Source: Eutypella sp. D-1 (lineage: Eukaryota > Ascomycota > Sordariomycetes > Xylariales > Diatrypaceae). Taken from it: 64,000 bases of DNA. A program made the translations under genes and the position numbers. This document shows, in pieces, positions 46,834 to 60,200 of the stretch. The DNA lies in the NCBI GenBank assembly GCA_023313575.1, contig JAJTTP010000012.1, positions 372,001 to 436,000 of the forward strand, given 5' to 3'. The first letter of the stretch is position 1, and each line of letters starts with the position of its first letter. Under the pieces are notes generated by a model. It did no database searches, had not been told where the DNA came from, and was given only the letters and a program-made list of their open reading frames with translations.

Positions 46834-48016
46834 CTGAGCTGGTAAAACTCGATAGCCCGCTTGGGACGGACGGCTGGCTGGGAACATGGTACGATATCGA
46901 TGGATACCTTCTTCACGCGGCACTTGGGTTTTCCTCGTATAACAAACAGCACTCGATGGACAAGTGACGAGGGGTTCTGGACGGGCAGGGAACAGGGCCG
47001 TATGAAGCGGCATTCTAGGAGTTCAGGCGCTACCGCTACGGATCCGACTGCATTCACGTATTGTATGACACGAATTAATTAGCTGGTTCCGTGAAGCGCT
47101 TGTTTTGAGTCACTTTGTCGGGCTGGGCTGTCTTTGTCGTGATGATTGAAGAAGAAGCAAAACAAACCAAAAAAAAACAAAAAAAAATCATGCATGTGAC
47201 TTCGGGCCGCAACCCCCAAATCATTGCATAGCGGTAACCTGCAACTGGCATATCCCAGTATCCGCCATCGGTGAAGACATGTATGTTTGCTTGGTTACCA
47301 ACCAAGAGCGCACGAGAGCTGCATTCGTTCCTCGGTGGCGCAGTCTTTGCAGCCCAACCTCACCTACCCATCCATCGCCTACCCCCAAACATAGAACGAG
47401 TATCCATCCACATGTAGCCAGACCATGAACACACAACATGGAGAGGCCATTCAACCCCCACATACCGATTAAGTGCATACCTTGCTCGGTTGGTAGACAA
47501 GTGATGGGACTAAAAGGTTCCTACTACTATGTACATACCTAGGCGATTTAGTCTAGAATGGCAGGGGCCCGCAGGTCTTCCCTTTTCACACCGACCGGCC
47601 AGGGATGCAGCCTCGACATTAGGCCTCAACCCCGAAATGCAAAGAAAAAAAAAAGCTTTACCAAGCATTTCGAACGTACGACGCGGGCGCTTCCAACAGC
47701 CTATCCTATCCTATCCTCTTCTCTCTACATAGATGCAAAGCTCTCATAGCCTGTCCCACTGGTCACCTGTACCACTCACTACTTACCCTAAGAAGGGATG
47801 GGGAGAGAGGGGGGGGGATGCAAGTAAAGAGGCAGTGCTTGCTTCCTTCACCTCAAAGAGAGATAGAGCGAGAGAAGAGAAAAAAAACTTTAGGCTTTCT
47901 CTTCCAACTGCTTTTTCCTGATACACTCACGCCCCCTTCCTATAATACATAGGGCAGAGCCTAGACCCGCGAGTAGCAGCAGGGAAGATGCCTGTCTTCC
48001 TACCTCGGTAGAACGA

Positions 48017-48057
48017 TTTTCTTTTTCTTTTTCTTTTTCTTTTTCTTTCTTTTTCTT
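48017..48057. repeat. (TTTTTC)n pyrimidine tract
   Basis: Six to seven TTTTTC-type units in a row inside the gene-poor region; simple-sequence repeat. Confidence 0.85.
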
Positions 48058-49699
48058 AGAGGGTCCAGAGAGATGAATGGGATACATAGATCGTGACAAT
48101 GCAATGCAGACATAGCCCAGCCCTATTCCCGTCACCGAGGGCGCTTCGAGCAGAGATCTATCTAGCTAGGGCTTTATATCGCCCGGCCAGTGGGCTAGCA
48201 AGTGATGGACAGCCAGGTGGGCAATGCAGCCATGAGGCTCTCTCTCTGTGTCTCTCCCTCTAGCTCTTTGTCTAGGTGAAAGCGGGAGAGGATACCATGG
48301 CTTACCAAGCCAACGCGACATTCATTACAAGGGAGACAGGGAAGGACGGGCTAGAAAGCTATATGAGAACGTACCCGCTAGGTAGGTATCTATCTTATGC
48401 ATGAATACAGATATTTAGGGGGGCATATAGCTACACTACACCTACATATCGCATTTCTTGTAAAAAAGCGAATTTGAAAAATCCCGGTTTGATTTGTCTA
48501 TTGGATTTATTTCCTATTTCAACTCTAGGGCCTTTAGCGCGGGCATCTCCTAGTATAGCTGTGTCAGGGATCGAGATGCAATCAAGGGATCATTCCATCT
48601 GATATAAAGTTGATGATCCGACTTGTGGTGAAGCTTAATCATCGGAGACTTTACTATTTAACTATCCATCCAGAATGCAAAGAGGGGAACGTACGTTTTG
48701 ACAGGGGTAATGACATTTCTTTTTTTTTTCCATTTAGGTAGCTTAATAAACAGATATTTACACCCGAAAATATCTCCGTCGGCGCTTACGCTGCACGATC
48801 GGATCTGATCGAGAAAACCGTGGCCCGGAATAAGAAAAATGGCATTGAATACCCTGCAAGCCCAGCCAAGGAAGTAATAATTAACAACCACTACGGGAGG
48901 GGGATGATATAATACCAGCCAGATAGCAGGAAGAGGGATGGGGGTTTATACCTAGCAGCGGGGTTTCTTAATTGCGTAGGACGTCATCCATGTCGCCCTC
49001 CCGCCGCCGTTCCTGGATCGATCGAATCGAGGCCATTTCTTTGTTCTCGCCCGAGTCCGAGTCGTGTCGGCCGCAGCGCCAATAACGGCGGCAGTAGCAG
49101 CGGGCAGCGGGCATCGACACTAAACGATAATTAATGCTATAGCCACCCGCTCCGAGCTATTACTACCCACCCCGTGAGGTCGCAAAAGTCATTTTTAAAG
49201 TGGCTTTTTACATCATAAACCCCTATCCCTGTGTTGCATTGTGGCTCCGTCCAGTTTACTATGCTTTGCCCCTTATTCCGATGAGGAGATGCACATATTA
49301 ATTAACGATCAGTGCAACGTCGCGCGCCTCCTCGGTTCATCTATGCCGAACAAGGAGGGAGGGGGGGTCCGAACGAATAGGAGATAGGGAGATCGAGAAC
49401 ATATTACTGGTCGGAGGGGAGAAAATCTTGCCGAGGTTGCTAGCAACGCGAATTCGGAATAGCTTCGTCTTCTTCGCCCAACGTTAAAGGCAAAGCTTAA
49501 AAATGAGGATAAGAGCGGCCCGAGGCTGTTTTTCCCTCTCTTGTGAGTCGGCTATTGCATCGATTTTAAGATGATACATACCCCTTCATAGCTACGCCGG
49601 TGGATTTGTTGCTTTACATTTCAAGCAACAATCTTTAAGACCGTAACTAAGTGTCACAGTAGTTGTTAGCCTGCCGGGGTTAGCTATCGATAGCTTCCC

Positions 49700-49746
49700 A
49701 AGCTTGACTGACTCGCCAAAGCTTCAAAGCTTGAAGCTTGAAGCTT
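49700..49746. repeat. cluster of five AAGCTT palindromes
   Basis: AAGCTT begins at 49700, 49719, 49727, 49734 and 49741. The last three are spaced exactly seven bases (unit AAGCTTG/GAAGCTT). Near-palindromic context such as CTTCAAAGCTTGAAG could fold or bind a dimeric protein. Confidence 0.7.
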
Positions 49747-51841
49747 ATCATGCTCCTCAGGCAAATAAGATAAGAGGACGAAACAAGTCAGGGGATGTGG
49801 AATGGGCTACGACTCTGTCATGGTGACAGCTAATATGAGCCGCCGAAAAGCACAGGGGTAAAGAAAGCTATGTCAGTTAGCCAAAGGACCTTTCAATAAG
49901 ACACGATTCAAGAGACAAAGCATACGTGTAGCGAATCGGCTACCTACCTCTATCCAGGGTTGTCGTCGGCGGCCGTTGATAGGAGACAAGCGGTTCCTAT
50001 TATTTCTACTTTCCCCCCCTCCTGCTCCCTTCCCCTCACCAGAATAGCTGTCTCTCCGCCAAGGGGGAACGTTAATGAATCAGTCAGGGTTCATATCTGC
50101 AGAATGATGTCGCCACGCATGATGTGAACTACCAGGCGCTTAGTCTTAAAACGGCCGGCTATAGTCCAAACTGTATAGAGGCTTTTCCCTACCTAGTGTA
50201 AGTTAAGTCAATAAGTTACTTCAAGTGCCTGCCTATAATGGCAACTACTATATCCGACATACGTCGCTACATAGGTGCTGTCTATGTAGTTAAACGGAGT
50301 ATGCAAGTCCGCCGGCTTAATCTTGGGTATTAGGTGTTCACACTCCAGTGGTTCTCTGTCCCCCGGTCTGCCCAGACCACAGCAAATGGGCAAATGCTAC
50401 ATCCATGGATGTCTGAAGTAGCACCTACATACTACATGGTATGCAGGCGTCCATATGCGTGCTGGATGAATTTGAACGAATGGACGGTGGGGATGGTGGG
50501 GGGTTTTGCTTGCACTGGTTGAGTGAACCGGCAATAATATCAAATTTTTCCCTGTCCAAAAAGGCCCGTTTTTTGCGTCTGCGGAGCGGGATATTACCTT
50601 ATTACGTCTTTGCCCTTTAACCCCGGCGCGATCGATAGATTACACCACCCAGAGCTTACGGCACTACGTTTCTTGCATTATATGTAAGTATGCTATCGAA
50701 CAAGGTAGGTAACGTCGATGAGACGAGACTATGCATGTAGGGAGGGGAGAGAGAGAGGGCAGAGGAAATAGAGGAAGGGGGGCCCCAGCCCGGCGCGGTG
50801 CAGGCCATGAACCCCTCAGCTCATTCTTACACATAACCATACGCACCACGTAGCGACCGGTCATCGCGGCAGCCCCTCCCGGCACGCGCATCGCAGGGTC
50901 AAAAAAGATCGGACCAGATAGGCCGGCTCGGTACCAGGTAGGCCATATATGCGCTGTGATGAACCCCATACGGGGTGCAGAACGAGCACATAATAAGATG
51001 GGTTCGCTTTGCGGGGTTGGAAGTCCCCACGATGGGCTTTATTTTTCCTTTCTCGCTGACTGGAGCTACGTCGCCCTCGCTTATTACCTTAATTACGGAG
51101 AAAGATGAAGGGGGCCATGGACGTCCAAGTCGCAACCTCTCATGGCGTTGTAGTCGGCAGCGGCACGTAGCTACCTACATAGCCGTCTATAGCGATCCAC
51201 CTGCGTTACTGCAGACATGAAACAAATGCGTATGTATGAACGTTGCATGCCTCGCAGATGATCCAGAGGGCTGTTCACCGGTCAGTGATGGGACTATAGA
51301 GGGTACGATAGTCTGCGTGTGCCAACCAAATCTCGAAGATTTTTTTCTGCCCTTCTTTCCTACATAGCTGCCCCCGTATAGTTAGCTGGGTGTCCCACAT
51401 CGCGACCCTCAAAAGCAGTGAAGGATACATAGGCGAGGGACACCCTTGGCGGGAACGAGATAAACCACCATGACCCCATAAACCCACAGCCTCTATTGGG
51501 AGGGGAGCCAAGATGGCCGGTCTTTTCGCGCTAGGCAAGCCATATCCGTCTTTTTCCTCGTTTCTCAGTGATCCCCAATCTGCACGAAGGGTCGAAGGGA
51601 TCGGGCACAACACAGCACTCACATCACATCACGCATCATAGAAACAGAAACAGGATAATCTCATGGCGAAATAAGAAAATCCGTGGGATGACAAAGCCGG
51701 GGCTAGACATCGATTACGATGTGGCCCCGCCCTCACCCCCATGGATTCCATCATACCGGTATTTCGCTCGGGGTACTGTGAGAACCGGAGTCCCTCTATC
51801 GGGCGACGAGAGAAAGTAGGAAACCAGGGCTGTTGGGGTCT

Positions 51842-52135
51842 GGGGGGGGGGGGGGGGTTGTTTTTTCTCGCGGTGTCCCCTCGCGTGCCTTTGTCTCACC
51901 CTACTAGTTAACTAATGGACTAATCAACTGTCCGCGGTTCTCCCATACCCACAGCTCCCGGCAACGCCGTGAGGTAGTAATAGGGGGGGGATGAAAAGGG
52001 GGCCTCTAGCAAGTTGGGACCCTCCTGCGATAACGCATAAAGTGCGTGCAAAGGCATGCACGTCGTAGGCAGGAGGACCACCCCTCCCCCTTTATCGCAG
52101 TCGGGAGGCCCGGTTGGATGGGGGGGGGGGGGGGG
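51842..52135. repeat. two 16-base G runs about 260 bases apart
   Basis: G16 occurs at 51842-51857 and again at 52120-52135 on the same strand. Runs of this length are rare in random sequence and can form G-quadruplexes; they are also common sites of assembly or length error. Confidence 0.8.
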
Positions 52136-55100
52136 CTGATTTTTATGGAATTAAATCCGCTTGCCTGGGAAAGCATGTCCTGATGGCCGGGAACGGCGGG
52201 GTCCATGGAGAAGTTTTGGGAGGGAGCCTCTGCCCGTAAGAATACTGTAGCAGTGTAGCAATGCGGAATGTTTAATCTGCGTAGCAGGGGGGGACGGGGT
52301 CAAGGGGTATGCGCGCGCGCATGCACGCAGGGTCTTGATCGTTCGCCGCGATGTCTTAAAACCTAGGAACTACGGATGAATGCCCAACTATGCAACCCGC
52401 GACTCTCGGGCAGCGAGTATGGTCGGCTCCGCTCTTGTGGTGGGAGAAGGGTGAAGTGAGTGAGCCTATGTGAATTGGTGCTGTATGGTTGCTCGGGAGC
52501 CTACCTCGTCGCGGATGACGTCGTTACATCTTCCTGCCCCGTACATACATACAGCCACCCCGCTAAGAGCATACGCTGGTATAAGCTTCTCCGCGATACC
52601 GATGGGTGACGGGCTTGCTTGCCGGGTCAACATCATCTGTCTCGCATCGAATATCGACTATTTCGTGATAATCGTCGTGATAATCGTCGGGCACTTAGTC
52701 CAGCAATTAATCTATGTATGTTCCGTTACGTACATAAAAAAAGCTTTGAGGTGTTGCTCTAGTATATTTGGGTTATGGTCCGTATCCGACGCAAGTCTCC
52801 GGGGAGGGTCCTTGTACCCGGCAAAGGCGTGGAAGGGATGTTCCTTAATTACATAACCCACCGGTAGTTATTAAATCGGCAGATTGGCAGCGTCCTCTGC
52901 GATCGCCCGCTCCCAAGCCCGGAGGGGTCCAAGAGGGTGTCTGTCTGGGTGTGTCCCCTACATGGATACATACATATGCAGGCGTAGAAGGAATAGGCAG
53001 TGGACGCAGGAGTAAGAGGAACCTTGGAGGGGTGCAGACGAGCGGATGTTGATCAGGACCCTGAAACTCGATCGACCTACCTCGCGCCATAGTCGAAGGA
53101 TCGATGACAGCGGATTCCCAATTTTTTTAGTATCATTATTTTCATTTAGGACGGCAGGATGGTACGGACCAATCTTTTGGGATCGAGGGGAGGGAGGGGG
53201 AGGACCGTTCTGCTCGATGGATGGGGATATTAGTAGCATCATAACATTCTAGGGCAACATTCTAGTTGGTGTATCACTTGGGAAAGGGAGTGAAATTCCC
53301 ACACACGGCACTTCTGGTGCCCCTCTTTCTGCTTATGCAGACCCTTTCTCATCTGTGCTGCATAGGACGGGTTTCATATCATGACGTTCTTCATTTTGTG
53401 TCATCAATCTCAGAGGGGCTGGAGGGCTGGAGGGGTAAGCCAAGGACTTTCGTTTTGGGTCTCTCTCTCCCTCCCTCGGTCTTGTGTGTGTCGAATATGT
53501 GTCCTGGTATCCATCTATCTACCTATCTACCGGTGTGCTGTCTCACCGAGTATTGTGGGGGATGGGGCACCAACGCCTTGAAGCAACACGGTAAGCGGGC
53601 AACAACAGCGGGCGGTAGCAGCAGCAGCGCATTTCACACACACTAGCCCTAGGTATGGACCTCACCCGACATATTACAGATTACCTAACATGAAGCAAAA
53701 GAGGAAGCATGAAACTATCCCCATCCTGAAGGGAGGAGCCTAAGAGAATGTTTCATGAAACATACATACATATTCTTCCATTTTTTTTGGTGCTTAGCTT
53801 GCCCAGCCCTGTCATGCCGCCGCCACTGCGGAACGAAACGAGGGCATATGTAGAAAACCAAAAAAAGATACCCACCTGCAACGTGCCGGGCAGGGTTTCT
53901 GTTCCATAAAAAACCCCAACACACGAAACGAAACGAGGGAGACAATCCCTTCTCGCGCAGCCGCCGCCACGAGAAAACAAGTTGCCTCGCCTCGCCTCGC
54001 CTACATACTCACTAGCTCTGGTACCCCAAGTAAGTCACCTCCCCAGTCCCGACAGCTAGGTTAGGCAAAACGCTGGACTTGCGCGCCGCGCCGTGCGTGC
54101 GTGCATGCGTGCTTCCGCGGGCTGGGCTGCCGAGGGGGAGGGGAGTGACGCCACCGAAGATCTCCCTCCCTCCCCGTCCGTCCATCCACCCCCTTTCCTC
54201 ACTCACTACTTATATAGTTATATGTACACAAATCCACATTACATACGCGTATGCATTGCATATTATATGTACGTAGGGTATTTGGTTAGTTTAGGTGTGC
54301 ACGTAGTGTAGTTGGTCAATGACCCGGGCGTCCATGATCTGCTCTAGTCGGGAAAAAAAAGAAAAAGAATAGAGAAGGAAACGGAAGGAGATGAAAGGGA
54401 GAGAGAGAAGAAAACGTGGGACACCGGCTCGTTGGTTCGCTCGCTCAACCCGGAGACGGCGCCATCGATCGTGCAGGACTTCTAGAAGATCTCTCGCACG
54501 TCTTCTTCCAATTGGTTTTTTTCTCTTCTTCTTCTTCTTCTAGTTAATTCGTGCCCGGGACATGGTCCGTTCGTCCTAGCTAGCACGCACGTTTTCGCGA
54601 CCGCCGCCAGAAAACGGGGCTGGGTAAAAAACCCTGAATATCACTAACGGACGATGACCGGCGCGCCGATGACGACAAAGTCGACCGACTTCTGTAAATT
54701 GTGCACCGGAGCCAACGAGGTTGGGCCATTTCACAGGCGATCAATAAACCTGACTGCCCAATTACATAACCCAACTACAAATGTTGTGCCCTTAGGCTGA
54801 TAGGCCAGTTCCGCGTCGATCAATGGGTGTTAGCTAGATACCCGACTGCCGACGGTGTGTTTCGAAACAACCTTGGTCCTTGCAGCCCTGTAGATCCCAT
54901 CACAATCACGTAGTTTTCTGTATGTGTAGCCATGTGTGCGATCGGCCCCTGACCGGCGATTTGCCCTGCCTACTACAGACTGTCTGCACACACCACGCAC
55001 CCTGCCCTGCGCAGGCCGCCGACAGGGTTGACGGGATTTTTGAGAATGATAGATATATGCCCAGGTGTGCGCCGTGCTTGGCAACAGTACCGGTGAGCAT

Positions 55101-57013
55101 GTCGGCGCAGTGAGGCGCGAAAGGGTTTTATTTTATTCTATCGTAACGTCGGGTAACGCCATGCAGCAAGTAGACTCGTGATGTTTTATTCTACTTCTCA
55201 AAGGCCTGGTTGCACATTGGAAAGCAGTGAGATGATAAAAAGTATACGATGATGATGGGTATATATTCTCTGTTTCTACATAGGTAGCCATAGTATACTC
55301 CGGAACGTCGGAACTCCTTGCATATCCATCCAGATGAAGATACAAAGGAAAAAAAAAACCAGTCCCACCTCCGGCCAGCTGGCCAAGATACCAACGAGGA
55401 AAAAAAAAAGACAAAACACCCTCCCAAGATGCAGAAACCGGGTATCCCAATTGTGTGTGTATAGCCTCCGCCGGATGAAAGACCCCACACCCACCCACCC
55501 GCCAAGTCTAAAATCATTCCAGGAACCAAGCCAACCAACCCCCTTTCCAAAATCGCGCTTCGTGATATAATGACATGAATCGTTTTCTCCCTCCACCGGA
55601 AAAACCAGACAAACCCGCTAGAAATGAGACAAATGAGAGACGATAGAAACAAGAAAAATTGTTATACAAATGCATGCACCCGCAGCACATATGCACTTCG
55701 CTAAAAGCCGAGAAGTGGATCCGGCCACATATGTGGTATATATGAAGGAAGTGGACAACAGTACGTGACCGCAGGCCGTGTAGTGGTGATGCGACACGGA
55801 GGGCGGGGATGCGGACGCGGATGCGGATACGGGATACGGGTTGTCGTGGCCGGAAATAGCAAGAAAATAGAAAGAGCAACGTCAGCCAGCCTGCACGACG
55901 ACATTGTGCATCGCCAGGGTCTCCGGGACTTGGATGGCGCTTCTGCTAATAATATGTAGGTAGGTGGTAGTAGGTAGCATCCATGGTAGTAGTGCAGTGT
56001 GTTGGGCTTCGTATAGGCCGAAAGAGGAAGTAGGATGAAGCCAAGGAAGTCAGGGAGCCAGGGCGAAGCAGGACAATAAGCGAAAAATAGCGTAGGCGCA
56101 TATCGCGCGCAATTTTGGGCGGAAAGCCGGGACCGCTATTGCCTACTGCAGAAGCAGGGAGTCCAAGTTCGGGTTGGCGTGCTGCACGGGAGGTCGTGAT
56201 CGGGGATCGTCGGTGCACTTTAATTGGCTCGTCGTAAAGCCGAGTCCTCAAATGACGTCGCTATCAGGAACGAGGGACCCTGGTCGCCCACTCTTTTTTA
56301 CTAGGTAGCGCAGCGCACCCAGCGAGTGGAGCGGCGCAATCGTGAAATTCTGACAAGCAAAACCCGAGGCACAACTGAGGGTATAATTTCTGAATGTGCT
56401 CATCTCTCTTTTTGGTAGCGGTGTGTGGATGGTAGCGAGAAAGTAGGTGTGAGGATGAGGAGGATAAGGATGATCCATAGAAGCCAGAAACCCTGTTGAG
56501 GAATGACAGGATCGCCGGATGTCTGGAGTTGCTGGGGTCCCATATGATCGATGCCAATTGAGATACAACTTGGATCATGTCGCAGACGGATACTGAAAAA
56601 ACAGGATCTGCAGACCCTTGTAATCCTATCCGTTCTGCGTGCGCTTCTTGCAGCCTCGGAAAGGTGCTATGTTGAAGCCTGGTGCATCGTATGTGTAGAG
56701 GCCGCAAGGCCAAAATCAGTTGTCGCTGCTGAATGAGCGATCATGTCGCATCATTTCTGGACCATCGAGGCCTCATGATGATGATGCACAGCCGTACCCA
56801 TCTGGGTCGGATCGAGGACCGCATGGCGCCCAGCGTACCTCCAATACAAGTCCGACGCCCATCGTCGTCAACGAGTCTGGGATGGAATATGCTTCGTCGC
56901 GATCGTAGATGCGACTAGGTTTCCAGACCGAGGACCAGCTGGTGTTTCAAAACAGAGAAGAACAAAAGACAAACAAACAAGGCTCGAATGACTTTTTGTG
57001 CCTCCCGGGCTGA

Positions 57014-57283
57014 TCACTTGTAGCCCACCATCTTCGCACAGGAGCTGCAGTAGTAGATGTTGTATCCTATTTGGACCATTCCCGTAGAGGCGAGCGTATC
57101 CGTCGTCGTGGTCTCGACGCACTTTGCGCACCGGAGGCAGCGCAGCACCTCGACGGAGGCGACGGGTGCTGAATCCATGCCGAAGTTCCCAGAGGCGACA
57201 GAATCGGAGGATGATGAGTAGGAGCTCGCGGAGGAAGTCGATGACGATCTATCGTAGTTTGCTGCAGAGGGACGAGTATTCAT
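57014..57283 (-). CDS. small conserved-looking CxxCxxC...CxxC protein
   Basis: A single exon of 89 residues from ATG 57283 (an upstream in-frame GTG at 57292 is not used). Residues 1-45 are Ser-rich and disordered. Residues 46-89 form a compact zinc-ribbon-like unit: LRCLRCAKC (C49, C52, C55), a TTTTDTLASTGMVQIGYN linker, then YYCSSCAKMVGYK (C79, C82) at the very C-terminus. The cysteine pairs spaced by about 24 residues suggest one bound zinc. The ending SCAKMVGYK resembles uncharacterised small proteins I associate with Sordariomycetes, so I think this is a real gene, though no function is known. The pyrimidine-rich sequence at 57370-57470 (plus strand T/C) would lie in its leader. Confidence 0.65.
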   Translation of the reverse strand: MNTRPSAANYDRSSSTSSASSYSSSSDSVASGNFGMDSAPVASVEVLRCLRCAKCVETTTTDTLASTGMVQIGYNIYYCSSCAKMVGYK

Positions 57284-60200
57284 CGTGTGCACGTATGCGT
57301 GTGCTCGTAAATGTGTGTGTAGTAGGTTGGTTGTGTATAGTCGAAGCTTGCCTCGAAGCTTCTTAGAGCTGCAGTCAGTTGTTGCAGTGTTTTTTCCTGT
57401 CTTCCTCTGTCTTCTTTCTCTTGATCTTTCCTTCTTCTTTTTCTTTTTCTTTTTTTCTTCGCTGTCACCAGGCAGATCGTCTTAATGATATGATATATCC
57501 AACAGAATAAGTACGGGCCGGCCAAGCAGTCTTGCTGTCTCGGGTAGTAGATTGTTCCTAAGTAGTAGTAAATAGCTAGGTAGGCATAGGCGTCCAGTCA
57601 AATGCGGTTGAGTGTTTAAGAGAAAATGAAGAAGTTCAAGAGAGGAACAAGATAGGTATAGCGTTTATATTGTTGTTTTCGCATATAAGGTTGGTTGATG
57701 TGGTTTGGTAAAGTCAGAAGCAACGGGACGAGGGGTGAGGCGGGCATGTCAAGACAAATATAGAAGAAGCAGCATAAGCTAAAAAGTACCTAGGTAGGTA
57801 GGTACCTAAGTACCTAGGTAGCTTGTAAAGTCAGAAAGGTAATGGTGTGGGTGGGGAAAGTGTCTAGCCAGGGTTTAGTGCCGTAGCAATAAAGTGAAAT
57901 CCCGTGTGGATCCCCAAGTCCCAAAAGTGAGAAAGTGAGAGAGAGAGAGAGCCCGGGAGCCCTGGTCCCATGAAAGTTGCCAAGGTACTAACTACTACTA
58001 CGAAGGACAGGCCAAGGTACAGGCCAAGGGTACAAGAGAAAACACAAAAAACACACACAACAACACAAGCCAAGAACCAAAGATGCGAGCCAAGGGTTAC
58101 CTAAGTACGAAGTTACTTGGGTATGATTCTGCGTGTCTGCTTCTGCCCGCCTCCAGACTTTCCCAAGTTGTTGCCAAGCTTGGTTCAAGTTGCCCAGGTG
58201 TCCATTTGTTTGTTTCTTGTCCGTCCCCGTACTGCCGTCCGTATGTAATGTATTGTTATATGCGGATGTGCGTATGTGCGTACGTACGGAGTATGTATGC
58301 AGGTGCGTAGGTACTGTAATGTTTATATGCGGGCTGTACTTTCGTACTCTCGTACTTTTGTACCTATTAATACAGTACTTACATAGAGGACCGGTGACAT
58401 GAAAAAAATAGTGGTGCCTAGCTTGCCTAGGATCCTAAGCCAGAGCAGCAACTGCGACTCTGTAAAGATGACAATAACAATGACAAGTCCAAGTCCAGAT
58501 GGGGGGTGTGACTCTAAGTTCTAAAGGTCCCACTTGCTCACCCACTAGATCCGACTACGTATGTATTATGCTCCTTTGTCTTTTTGTGGCTAGAAGGGTA
58601 AATGACAGGGGGTATGAGGGGAGGGGGGGCGTGTGCTAATCCAAAGCGACTTTTGGTTACTGGTGCCTCTTTGAAGTTCTGCGCGGATCCGTCGGGCTCC
58701 AACGGAGGTTTTATGCAAATAGCGAGGATGAACGTGGACGTGTACAATAAAGGCCAAGGGGGACGGGGGGGAGGGGCGTGGATAATGGTGAATGCCCAGA
58801 ATACCAAAATGCGCATAAGAGTATACTAGAGCATACTATGTAAGAATGAAATGAGGCTGCTATATGGGCTATTTGATGAGATGAGGAAGGGTACCCCTGG
58901 TGATGACCAACGCTCGTAGATTCTACGGATACTACTAGGTCTTCTGTATGTCCGGCGATGTTTCTAGGCCTTTTACCCCCTTTCTCTCCTTTTTATTCGC
59001 TGTTCGGTTACTCGGAGGGGAAAACGGAATTATCTTATTAGGGGGGGGAAGGGGGGTTAGTTATCGGTCAATTGGTAGAGTCGAGAATTGTTGCTAATTA
59101 GTCTAGACTAATAACATGGGCCGGGCGTTGCACAGCCAGAACAGCTCAGCGCCGCAGAGAGGCAGCAACAGGATTGATCCCAGCACGGCTTAGAATTTTT
59201 TAGAAGAAAGAAAACGTTTAGCTGACAATGCTGGATGATGCTGGATGGTGCAGTGCTAGTTAGATGACAAGATGGCTCGTGGTTGTAGCCAGAGTAGAAC
59301 CATGAGCAGCTGAGCCCCTGGTAGAAGGGAAGGTGGGAGAATGCTCCTATAGTTATTCACTTATCACATCCAGTCATTTCTACTACCCGCCCGGCAGATG
59401 AAGGTCAGGTGGTTATAATCCATGTGCAGTTGACTACTAGTTAGTCATGTCTGTCTTGTCTATCTGTTCTTAGTATCTCCGGTATGCATCAAGTCGCAAA
59501 AGATAGATATCCCTTAGCTACTTAGATCGATGAACATTCGTTCAATCGGAAAGTCACAAAAGTCGATACTTACATAAAAGGAGAAGTTTCCCAAAGGTTA
59601 CCCTTGAGGCTACCTTCATGCGGCGGTTGTGTTCTGTTTGGCTCGATTAGATGGGAAATGCCTTTAAACTATGGGGCTCCGGATGTAATTTTCTCGAACA
59701 TCGAGATCCCAGTGGTCCTAGATTACTAGAGTGGACAGCTCTACGGTTCTCCCTACTGCTTGGTAGTAGCGAGTTTCAGCAAGCGGGTTTACAGTGGTAG
59801 ACGGGATTACGGGTATACGGAGAACAGCCCTGGAGACACCAGCAGGGTCCGACGGCATCTGGGGCAGACAGATTTTCGGTTTCTATGGGGAAAACGAGGA
59901 GAACGTGGGCTGGTGGGCTTGTGGGTTGTTGGGCTTGTGGGTTGTTGGGCTAGCTGATGGACTGATGCACTGATAGAATGATAGAACGATTGACTCTACA
60001 GTACTAGTCCTATGTCCTATGTAGCTTATAGGATCTGTCCATGTATGCCTGGTAACCTGGTAGCTTGGTATGATAGTCTTGTGTTATTGTGGAAGATTGT
60101 GGGAGCCCTGCAGTAAATGGATATCCAAATGGGCTGAATATCAGAATGGAGTTCTGGCCCATCTAAGAAGACCCACGTAAACCGAGTTCGACTTCGCTAC

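Larger units (their letters stand above)
46834..57013. other. 10-kb gene-poor region
   Basis: No frame here is supported by a family motif, a good ATG plus splice model, or length. It contains a (TTTTTC)n tract (48017-48057), five AAGCTT sites in 47 bases (49700-49746), two 16-base G runs (51842-51857 and 52120-52135), an alternating GCGCGCGCGCATGC patch (about 52311-52326), GCGTGCGTGCATGCGTGC (about 54095-54112), a CTTCTT tract (about 54525-54540) and a GCGGAT/GGATAC repeat (about 55805-55840). Composition is not uniformly AT-rich, so it is not a typical RIP-decayed transposon block. Non-coding transcripts or a long regulatory region are possible but unproven. Confidence 0.55.

Noticed and set aside
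56248..56713. overlapping minus-strand frames of 106 and 149 codons
   Set aside because: No domain, no supported start, both frames overlap; looks random.
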